10,263 bases of DNA from Clostridiaceae bacterium. Lineage in GTDB: Bacteria; Bacillota; Clostridia; Saccharofermentanales; DTU023. The stretch lies in the NCBI GenBank assembly GCA_012800135.1, contig JAAZJV010000206.1, positions 1-10,263 on the forward strand. The letters run 5' to 3'. Under the pieces are notes generated by a model. The model searched no databases. It was not told the DNA's origin and was given only the letters and a program-made list of their open reading frames with translations. The position numbers and the translations under genes were made by a program. This document shows positions 1-6,538 of this stretch, one piece after another. Each line of letters starts with the position of its first letter. Position 1 is the first letter of the stretch.

Positions 1-27
1 CAGGTTCGATTCCTGTCTGGGACGCCA
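1..27 (+). tRNA. tRNA 3' end (partial, cut by window edge)
   Basis: Only the 3' part of a tRNA is present. A T-arm (stem CAGG / CCTG around the loop TTCGATT, positions 1-15) is followed by the 3' acceptor strand CTGGGAC (17-23), discriminator G (24) and an encoded CCA end (25-27). The acceptor implies a 5' strand GTCCCAG lying upstream of the window. The anticodon is not visible, so the amino acid cannot be assigned; an arginine tRNA would fit the acceptor type, but this is a weak guess. The gene points toward mfd, with only 20 bp between the two convergent 3' ends. Confidence 0.85.
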
Positions 28-47
28 TCAAAGCACCGCAAAAAACT

Positions 48-3000
48 CTACCGCTTTCTGCCCATGCGTTCCGCAGCAGCAAACAGTTCGCGTAAGCGCG
101 CGGGCACTTTTTTAGGCTTGTCGGCGGTGCCGGACATGACAACTTTCGGACGATATCCGGCCATAAAGGTCACTTGATCGCGTTCACCTGCCACAGCGAC
201 AAGCCGCGAAACGATTTCCATCGACACCGGCATCTCTTCATCCAGAATCATTTCAACGTCTTGTCCTTCCGTTCGGATCCTCGAAAAACCGACGTGTTCA
301 CCGAAGGCTCTAATATAAGAAATATCAAGTAACGCCTCCGCCTCATCAGGCACATTGCCATAACGGTCGAGCAACTCGTCATAGACATCCCGATAATCAT
401 CGATCGTCTTTATCGCCGCGATTCGACGGTACATTTCAAGACGATCCTCGCCCTCTTGGATATACGTCAAAGGAAGTGTCGCATCCGTCACAAGGTCAAT
501 CACCGTGGCAGACCGCGGCGACGATTTCTCTTCACCGGTAACATGGATGACTTCTTCTTCCAGCATCTTGCTGTAAAGGTCATACCCGATGGCGTCCAAA
601 TGTCCGCTTTGTTCGGCTCCGAGAAGATTTCCCGCTCCGCGGACTTCAAGATCGCGAAGGGCTATTTTAAAACCTGAACCAAGCTCAGTATAATCGCGGA
701 TAGCAGCCAGCCGCGCTTCCGCTTCTTCTCCGATCACGCGTTCCGGTCGGTAAGTAATCAGTGCGTATGCCTGCCGACCTGATCGACCGACACGTCCTCG
801 GAGCTGATAGAGCTGCGCCAATCCGAAGCGATCCGCGTTTTCAACAATTAAAGTGTTCACGCGCGGCATATCGATCCCCGACTCGATGATCGTCGTACAG
901 ACCAGCACGTCAAACTCCCCGTTAATGAAAGCGTTGATCACGGTCTCCAGGTTCTTCTCGCTCATGCGACCGTGCGCGACGCCGAATCGAACGCCAGGCA
1001 TCTTTTCCGATAGTTCGCGAGCGCAGCGGTCAATCGTATGCGTATTGTTATGGACATAAAAGACTTGTCCGCGACGTGCCTGCTCGCGCGCGATCGCGTC
1101 GATGACAAGCTCCTCGTCATATTCGATCACTGTCGTCTGAATTGGAAGCCGATCCTCCGGCCCTTCTTCGAGAATCGAAATGTCATGAATGCCGGAAAGC
1201 GACAGGTGCAGCGTCCGCGGAATGGGCGTTGCTGAAAGCGTCAGCACTTCCACCGTCGGGGAGAGCGCTTTGATCATTTCCTTGTGGTCGACACCGAAGC
1301 GCTGTTCTTCGTCGATAACGAGCAAACCGAGGTCATGGAAGCGCACATCTTTGGACAGCAGGCGATGCGTTCCGATCACGATGTCGAGCGTGCCTGCCTC
1401 CAATTCTTTGACAGTACGCTTTTGCTCAGATTCCGGAGAAAAACGTGATAACGGACTCACACGAATAGGAAAATGCGCAACTCTGTTCGTCAGATTTTCA
1501 TAGTGTTGTTGTACAAGAATCGTCGTCGGTGCAAGCATCGCAGCTTGTTTGCCTTCCATCACGCACTTAAACATTGCACGGAATGCGATCTCTGTCTTTC
1601 CGAAACCCACATCGCCGCACACCAGCCGATCCATGACTTTTTCGCTTTCCATGTCGGCTTTAATCTCGGCGATCGCGCGCTTCTGGTCAAAAGTTTCCTC
1701 ATAGGGAAACGCATCCTCAAATTCCTGTTGCCACATCGTATCCGGGCGATAAACATGCCCTTTCACTTTTCGCCTTTTAGCGTATAACGCGACAATATCG
1801 GTCACAAGCTTTCTGATAGATGTGCGGGCGCGTTCCTTTTGGCGATGCCACTCGTTGCCTCCCATTTTTGAAAGACGGGGACGCCCTCCGCCGGCAGGAA
1901 TATAAGGAGAAATTAGATCAATGCTATCCACCGGCATGTGCAATAAGGCATCCTGATAAGCAATCGTCAGGTAATCACGTGCGCCGTCGCTTGTCACGAT
2001 GGTCTTCGTGCCTTCATAGCGTCCAATACCGTGATCTTCATGTACCACCAACGAACCGGGCTCAAGATCTTTGAAAAAAGTCCGACGACTGGAGGGCTTG
2101 CGTTTGGCGCCGCGCACCTTTCTGGTGCCGAACAAATCCTCAGAACCAAGAATAAGAACTGAAGCATGGTCGACTGCAAATCCCCTAGGATAATCATTAG
2201 TAAGCACCGGCGCTGCAGGAAGGCCGTTTTCCGCCAAAAAACCGGAAAGACGTTCTGCACGCGCGTCGTCGCCCGCAAAAAGAAGCGCCTCGCCGCCTTT
2301 AGAAAATAAACGCTTTAAATCTTCAACAAGCCGTGCGGGGTCGGTTCGATAACGATCTGACGGACGGGCGTATAGCGCCACATGCTCTGCTCCGGGAATT
2401 CCATTGCCGGAGCGCACCATACCTGCAAAAGCAATCAGGGAATGACGCTGATCCAACCTGCGAAGCACATCCTCCGGCACGACTTCACATGCTTCGGAAA
2501 GCGCGTAGGCGTCACCTGTCTCAACGTAGCGGGTAAGCCTTGCGAGAAATCCTTCGTGCGCCGCATGGAGCCTTTTAGAAAAATGGAGCGGCTCATCGAG
2601 GAAGAAAAATGGACGACTTTCCTTCGGAACGTAATCCAATACGGTGTAAACATCATTAAGGAAAAGCGGCAACCAGCGATCAAGCGAAGGAAAGGAATGC
2701 ATCTCGCGAAAACGTTCAGCATCACGAGTGCCCGTCCGTCTGATTTTCTCAATGACATCGCGGGAAGCACCGGCTTTTCGAGCGCGATCCACGGCATCAA
2801 ATGTCGCGTCGTCCAATGTTGCAGAAGCTCTCTGTCGCTCTTCTTCTTGAAGCAGAAAAATACGAGCGGGCGGAATCACGACTTCTTTTAGTGTTGCGGT
2901 CGATCGCTGTGTTTCAGGATCGAGTGTCTTCACTTCATCCAGTACGACGTCGAAAAAGGAAAGGCGGATGGCACTTGATACGTCAGAGCTGCTATCAGCT

Positions 3001-3596
3001 CCGGAAGGCCAAATATCGACAATATCTCCACGCCGCGCAAAATGGCCGGGACACTCTATCTGCGGAACACGTTCATATCCGCAAAATGTGAGCGCTTTTT
3101 CCAATTGATCCGTGTCGACTTTTTCACCTCTAGTCAAGCGTATCGCATACGAACCGAAGCGATCGGGGTTCATCAAGCGTTGTTTAGAGGCATCAGCCGT
3201 GACAAGAAGTACGGAATAATCATCAGAAAGAACACGCGTCAGCATTGATGAAGACTGAAGCTCCTGATCGCGACTGACAGCACGCGCGTCATAGAGCACA
3301 TAGTCACGTGCATGAAAGGTCAAAATTTCATTTTTATTAAAGAAACTGGACAGCTCGTGCGCCATCGTACGAGCCCGCGCTTCGTCCGGCACAAAAATGA
3401 CGGCGCGCCGCTTGCAACGTTCCATCAAGGCGGCAACAAGGAAAGATTTCGCCGTGTCAGGTAGCGACGTTACATTAAGTGCGCACTCCGCATCTGCGAT
3501 ACGCACAACTTGACGTCCCTCTTTTGAATCGAGAAGTCTTGCTGCCGCACTCCACCAAACGGGATCTGCGAATTCGTCGTGATCCCCGTCAATCAC
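48..3596 (-). CDS. mfd: Transcription-repair coupling factor Mfd
   Basis: Mfd is a DNA translocase that removes RNA polymerase stalled at lesions and recruits UvrA for nucleotide excision repair. The predicted protein is 1182 aa, normal for the family. Visible parts in order: a UvrB-like N-terminal module with a degenerate P-loop region (about residues 20-65), as expected because this module lacks ATPase activity; the RNA-polymerase-interaction domain with the VVHEDHGIGRYEG motif (starts near residue 510); the RecG-like helicase lobes with Walker A GDVGFGKTE (K667) and the DEEQ box (D762-Q765), then LSATPIPRT, the VAHGRMSE motif and QLRGRVGRSGR; and a C-terminal TRCF domain. The open frame extends to an ATG at 3701, but that would overlap pth by 113 bp and has no ribosome binding site. 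A GTG at 3596 has AGGAG 7 nt upstream and is preferred. It overlaps the pth stop by 8 nt (GTGATTGA), suggesting translational coupling. It is the last gene of the block; no hairpin-plus-U-tract terminator is visible after the stop. Confidence 0.97.
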   Translation of the reverse strand: MIDGDHDEFADPVWWSAAARLLDSKEGRQVVRIADAECALNVTSLPDTAKSFLVAALMERCKRRAVIFVPDEARARTMAHELSSFFNKNEILTFHARDYVLYDARAVSRDQELQSSSMLTRVLSDDYSVLLVTADASKQRLMNPDRFGSYAIRLTRGEKVDTDQLEKALTFCGYERVPQIECPGHFARRGDIVDIWPSGADSSSDVSSAIRLSFFDVVLDEVKTLDPETQRSTATLKEVVIPPARIFLLQEEERQRASATLDDATFDAVDRARKAGASRDVIEKIRRTGTRDAERFREMHSFPSLDRWLPLFLNDVYTVLDYVPKESRPFFFLDEPLHFSKRLHAAHEGFLARLTRYVETGDAYALSEACEVVPEDVLRRLDQRHSLIAFAGMVRSGNGIPGAEHVALYARPSDRYRTDPARLVEDLKRLFSKGGEALLFAGDDARAERLSGFLAENGLPAAPVLTNDYPRGFAVDHASVLILGSEDLFGTRKVRGAKRKPSSRRTFFKDLEPGSLVVHEDHGIGRYEGTKTIVTSDGARDYLTIAYQDALLHMPVDSIDLISPYIPAGGGRPRLSKMGGNEWHRQKERARTSIRKLVTDIVALYAKRRKVKGHVYRPDTMWQQEFEDAFPYEETFDQKRAIAEIKADMESEKVMDRLVCGDVGFGKTEIAFRAMFKCVMEGKQAAMLAPTTILVQQHYENLTNRVAHFPIRVSPLSRFSPESEQKRTVKELEAGTLDIVIGTHRLLSKDVRFHDLGLLVIDEEQRFGVDHKEMIKALSPTVEVLTLSATPIPRTLHLSLSGIHDISILEEGPEDRLPIQTTVIEYDEELVIDAIAREQARRGQVFYVHNNTHTIDRCARELSEKMPGVRFGVAHGRMSEKNLETVINAFINGEFDVLVCTTIIESGIDMPRVNTLIVENADRFGLAQLYQLRGRVGRSGRQAYALITYRPERVIGEEAEARLAAIRDYTELGSGFKIALRDLEVRGAGNLLGAEQSGHLDAIGYDLYSKMLEEEVIHVTGEEKSSPRSATVIDLVTDATLPLTYIQEGEDRLEMYRRIAAIKTIDDYRDVYDELLDRYGNVPDEAEALLDISYIRAFGEHVGFSRIRTEGQDVEMILDEEMPVSMEIVSRLVAVAGERDQVTFMAGYRPKVVMSGTADKPKKVPARLRELFAAAERMGRKR

Positions 3597-4206
3597 GCTG
3601 TGGCTCCTGAAGTCGGAGTTGTGGCGGGCCTTTTCTGTTAAATCGTTCCATGGCACGCTGAACTTCTCCTGCAAGCAGCAGTTCCACCGCATCAGCTGCA
3701 TCGCTCAAGGCATCTGACACAGTCTCTTTGTCCTCATTTGGAAAACGGGAAAGCACAAAGGCGACACTGTCACCGCCGCGCACAGGTCCAATGCCGATAC
3801 GGATGCGCAAAAAATGTTCATAGCGCACATGATTGAGGATGGATTTCATACCGTTATGACCGCCGGCACTGCCTTGATTTCGAATACGAAGATAACCTAA
3901 AGGAAGATCGAAGTCATCGTAAAGGACGATGAGTCTTTCCGGTGCGATGTCATAATAAGCCATAGCAGAAGCGACACTATTGCCTGAAAGATTCATGAAC
4001 GTTTCAGGCTGGAGCAACAAAACGCGTTCGCTACTGATCCTGCCCTCCGCCGTGATCCCTTGAAAGCGACGCTTGCTTAGCAAAAGACCGTGGCGTTCTG
4101 CAAGCACTGAAACGGCAATACGCCCCATATTGTGCCATGTATCGGCATACCCGGCACCGGGATTGCCGAGACCAACGACAAGCCAGCGATCACTATCACA
4201 TGACAT
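3589..4206 (-). CDS. pth: Peptidyl-tRNA hydrolase
   Basis: Pth cleaves the ester bond of peptidyl-tRNAs dropped from ribosomes and recycles the tRNA in the cytoplasm. The predicted protein is 205 aa, close to the usual 185-205. All signature elements are present: LVVGLGNPG (N15), the catalytic histidine in DTWHNMG (H25; the residue before it is usually R rather than W), FQG, PETFMNLSG (N72), the YDDFDLPLG segment with the catalytic-aspartate equivalent (D97), and GSAGGHNGMKS. The open frame continues upstream to 4416 inside walJ, but the extra 70 residues match nothing in the family. Two adjacent ATGs (4209 and 4206) follow a GAGGA site at 4 and 7 nt; the second has better spacing and is used here, which changes the product by one residue. 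It lies 13 nt after walJ and overlaps mfd by 8 nt. The pth-mfd pairing is the usual Firmicute arrangement (spoVC-mfd in Bacillus). Confidence 0.96.
   Translation of the reverse strand: MSCDSDRWLVVGLGNPGAGYADTWHNMGRIAVSVLAERHGLLLSKRRFQGITAEGRISSERVLLLQPETFMNLSGNSVASAMAYYDIAPERLIVLYDDFDLPLGYLRIRNQGSAGGHNGMKSILNHVRYEHFLRIRIGIGPVRGGDSVAFVLSRFPNEDKETVSDALSDAADAVELLLAGEVQRAMERFNRKGPPQLRLQEPQRD
3604..3608 (-). promoter_or_regulatory. Ribosome binding site deciding the mfd GTG start
   Basis: AGGAG lies 7 nt before a GTG (3596-3594) within the last codons of pth. It supports the GTG start over the upstream ATG at 3701, which would extend Mfd by 35 residues translated from inside pth. Confidence 0.8.
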
Positions 4207-4213
4207 CATGACG

Positions 4214-4218
4214 TCCTC
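4214..4218 (-). promoter_or_regulatory. Ribosome binding site deciding the pth start
   Basis: GAGGA just downstream of the walJ stop codon, 4 nt before the first and 7 nt before the second of two consecutive ATG codons. It places the pth start at 4206 or 4209 rather than far inside walJ. Confidence 0.75.
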
Positions 4219-4219
4219 A

Positions 4220-5236
4220 TCAGCCGACTCGACTCTCGGCGCAACCGGACGACACATCAGACGACTCCGGCGTATCATTTGCAAACCGTTTTTGTTCTGT
4301 ACATATTGAATCTGTGTCTTGTTCCACGCCCATCTGTAATGAACGGCAATCTGACGAAGTGTACTCCCGAGGTAGGAAAGACATCTGTTCCCCTCTTTGT
4401 TTCGATGCTTTTTCACACTGAAATCGCGTATGTTCGATCATCGGCGCTTCGCTTTCAAAACTGGGCGAACACGTGTACCTTGGTGAGGTTTGGATAAGAC
4501 AATCCCTTCCCGCGCGAATCCCGTATTTGAGAAGCGCTTCTCTCACCGTTACCATCGCTCGACCAGGTCGATTGTTGTTTTCCGAAAGGTGCGACAGCGA
4601 TATGGCCTCTGCTCCGTAACGAACAAGCCATGCCGCGGCTTCTCCGGCATCTACATTGGACAGATGCCCTTGGCGTCCCGCGATACGCTGTTTGAGAAAA
4701 CGCGGATAAGGACCAGTCTCGAGCATCTCTACATCATAATTCGCCTCAAGAAAAATAATCCGACAGCCACGTAACGCTGTGCGAACATCTCTTGAAAAGT
4801 ATCCCAGGTCCGTGCATACACCAATGTCGCCGGAACGGTCAATCACTCGAAAACCGACCGGATCAGCCGCATCATGAGGTGTTGAGAAGGGAAGTATTTC
4901 GGTGTCACGCACTGCAAAAGGTTGCCCCGCCGTAATCAAATGGACACGCGCCTCATCAATTTCTCCAAGAGAAGACTTAACGGCTAGATATGTTTTTTCG
5001 GTAAGATAAAGCGGTATGTCGTAGCGCCGCATAGCGACACCGACACCGGAATAGTGATCCACATGCTCATGCGTCAAGAGAATCGCATCAAGTTCGCCCG
5101 GATCAAGATCATAGGCATTCAAAGCACGCGCAAGTTGACGGCCGTTCAAACCGCAGTCAATGAGAAGACACGCAGACGACGTGCCGACATATGTTGAATT
5201 GCCGGATGATCCTGAACAAAGCGAAAACGACAGCAT
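4220..5236 (-). CDS. walJ: WalJ/YycJ-type metallo-beta-lactamase-fold hydrolase with C-terminal extension
   Basis: This is a metallo-beta-lactamase superfamily protein of the WalJ (YycJ, VicX) family. In the known family it is encoded with WalRK and affects coordination of cell-wall metabolism and division; its substrate is debated, and nuclease activity has been reported for relatives. Seen in the 338-aa product: N-terminal FSLCSGSSGNS, the metal-binding motif THEHVDH (H56, H58, D60, H61), the family hallmark TPHDAADPVGF, a C-TDLGYF segment, GHLSNVDAG, and SLSHLSENN near the end of the catalytic domain. Family members usually end near residue 260; here about 83 hydrophilic residues (from about 256) rich in Ser, Glu, Arg and containing four Cys follow, with no recognised domain. 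The open frame reaches a TTG at 5251 that overlaps the murA stop, but that start has no ribosome binding site. The ATG at 5236, preceded by GGAG, matches family N-termini. Gap to murA is 11 nt and to pth 13 nt. Confidence 0.9.
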   Translation of the reverse strand: MLSFSLCSGSSGNSTYVGTSSACLLIDCGLNGRQLARALNAYDLDPGELDAILLTHEHVDHYSGVGVAMRRYDIPLYLTEKTYLAVKSSLGEIDEARVHLITAGQPFAVRDTEILPFSTPHDAADPVGFRVIDRSGDIGVCTDLGYFSRDVRTALRGCRIIFLEANYDVEMLETGPYPRFLKQRIAGRQGHLSNVDAGEAAAWLVRYGAEAISLSHLSENNNRPGRAMVTVREALLKYGIRAGRDCLIQTSPRYTCSPSFESEAPMIEHTRFQCEKASKQRGEQMSFLPREYTSSDCRSLQMGVEQDTDSICTEQKRFANDTPESSDVSSGCAESRVG

Positions 5237-5242
5237 ACCACT

Positions 5243-5246
5243 CTCC
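5243..5246 (-). promoter_or_regulatory. Ribosome binding site deciding the walJ start
   Basis: GGAG (part of GGAGAG) lies between the murA stop and the ATG at 5236, with 6 nt spacing. It argues for this ATG over the TTG at 5251 that forms a TTGA overlap with the murA stop. Confidence 0.7.
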
Positions 5247-5247
5247 G

Positions 5248-6516
5248 TCAAAGAGCAGGTGAACGCCGGATGCGGGCGCCAAGCCCCTTCAATTTATCGA
5301 TGAAAAATTCGTAGCCGCGTTCGATACGATCGACATTGTAGACTTCTGTTATACCCGAGGCCGCAAGACCCGCCATCACTAGGGCAGCTCCGGCGCGGAG
5401 ATCACGAGCATCGACATGAGAGCCCGTGAGCGGCGCTCCGCCTTGTACAACCGCCAAGCGGCCGGATAAGATGATGTTGGCACCCATCATACGCAATGAA
5501 TCAATATACTGAAAACGATTCTCCCAGACGTTCTCGATCATGCGCCCTGTCCCTTCAGCCATACAAAGCACGACCGTTGTCTGCGGCTGAAGATCGGTCG
5601 GAAAACCGGGGTACGGCATCGTCCGGAAACTGGTAGCGGTGAGACGACCTCCCTCAGGCATGTAAACGCGAATATGCTCGTCGCCTTCTTCAACAGCAAC
5701 ACCCATCTCTTCCAGTTTCGCCGTCAACGGTTCCATGTGCTTGGGGATAACTCCCGTGACTTCGATATCGCCACCGGTCAATGGTGCAAGAAGCATGTAT
5801 GTGCCCGCTTCAATTTGATCGGGAATGACAGCGTACTCACGGTCGCCGGGAAGGTAAGGACGACCGTTGATGCGGATCACATCCGTCCCCGCACCGCGAA
5901 TATCCGCACCCATCGCGTTAAGAAAGTTAGCAATATCAACAATATGTGGTTCGCGCGCCGCGTTATCTATAACGGTTTTACCTTTCGCCTTGACAGCTGC
6001 AAGCATGATGTTCACCGTCGCGCCAACGCTGACTGTATCCAAAAAAACCCCGCCCCCTGTGAGCTCATCGGCTTCACAAAACACGATGCCGTGCCGAATA
6101 TCGGTGCGCGCACCGAGCGTCTGAAATCCTTTCAAGTGCAGGTCAATGGGGCGCGGGCCGAAATCGCATCCGCCAGGCATGCGGAGAGCTACTTTATTAA
6201 AGCGGCTCAGCAACGCTCCCATGAGATAGTAAGATCCGCGAAGCTGTCGGATGTTTTCAGATAACGCTTCGTGAGTTGAAATCGTGCGGGCATCAAGTCG
6301 AACACGACCGGGACCAAGGCGTTCCACCGTGGCGCCGATTTCCTGAAAAATCTCCAGCAGCGTCTCCATATCGCGAATTTGAGGCAAATTATCAACAATG
6401 CAAGGACCATCCAATACCATCGCAGCTGAAAGCACAGCCAGCGACGCATTTTTTGATCCGCCAATGGCCACCTTTCCGCTTAAGCGGTGTCCCCCTTCAA
6501 CAAAATAACTTGACAC
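5248..6516 (-). CDS. murA: UDP-N-acetylglucosamine 1-carboxyvinyltransferase (MurA)
   Basis: MurA transfers enolpyruvate from PEP to UDP-GlcNAc, the first committed step of cytoplasmic peptidoglycan precursor synthesis. The 422-aa product has the normal family length and two-domain EPSP-synthase-like fold signatures. Visible residues: the substrate-binding K22-N23 in GGSKNAS; LRGSYYLMG; the active-site loop PGGCDFGPRPIDLH with C117 (the cysteine targeted by fosfomycin) and R122; AAREPHIVDIANFL; IPDQIEAGTY; and GFPTDLQPQ with D308, the equivalent of the catalytic aspartate. With Cys rather than Asp at the loop, the enzyme should be of the fosfomycin-sensitive type. Start is GTG at 6516 with AGGAG 7 nt upstream. 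Many Firmicutes carry two paralogues (MurA and MurZ/MurAB); from this window I cannot tell which this one is or whether a second exists. Its location between walK and walJ is unusual compared with the standard Bacillus and Streptococcus wal clusters. Confidence 0.97.
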   Translation of the reverse strand: MSSYFVEGGHRLSGKVAIGGSKNASLAVLSAAMVLDGPCIVDNLPQIRDMETLLEIFQEIGATVERLGPGRVRLDARTISTHEALSENIRQLRGSYYLMGALLSRFNKVALRMPGGCDFGPRPIDLHLKGFQTLGARTDIRHGIVFCEADELTGGGVFLDTVSVGATVNIMLAAVKAKGKTVIDNAAREPHIVDIANFLNAMGADIRGAGTDVIRINGRPYLPGDREYAVIPDQIEAGTYMLLAPLTGGDIEVTGVIPKHMEPLTAKLEEMGVAVEEGDEHIRVYMPEGGRLTATSFRTMPYPGFPTDLQPQTTVVLCMAEGTGRMIENVWENRFQYIDSLRMMGANIILSGRLAVVQGGAPLTGSHVDARDLRAGAALVMAGLAASGITEVYNVDRIERGYEFFIDKLKGLGARIRRSPAL

Positions 6517-6523
6517 AAAAAAA

Positions 6524-6528
6524 CTCCT
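6524..6528 (-). promoter_or_regulatory. Ribosome binding site for the murA GTG start
   Basis: AGGAG, then seven consecutive T residues, then GTG at 6516. The spacing is ideal and supports the non-ATG start. The site sits in the 22-nt gap between the walK stop and murA. Confidence 0.8.
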
Positions 6529-6538
6529 GCTTTACAAA

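Noticed and set aside
4207..4416. A 70-residue N-terminal extension of pth
   Set aside because: It overlaps the walJ coding end, matches no Pth homology, and is bypassed by a ribosome binding site next to the ATGs at 4209 and 4206.
6160..6171. Fosfomycin-resistant MurA (Cys to Asp in the active loop)
   Set aside because: The loop reads PGGCDFG, so the cysteine (C117) is present; the Asp is the next residue.
5674..6264. A 196-aa plus-strand open frame inside murA
   Set aside because: It lies antisense to a highly conserved murA coding sequence and encodes nothing recognisable.
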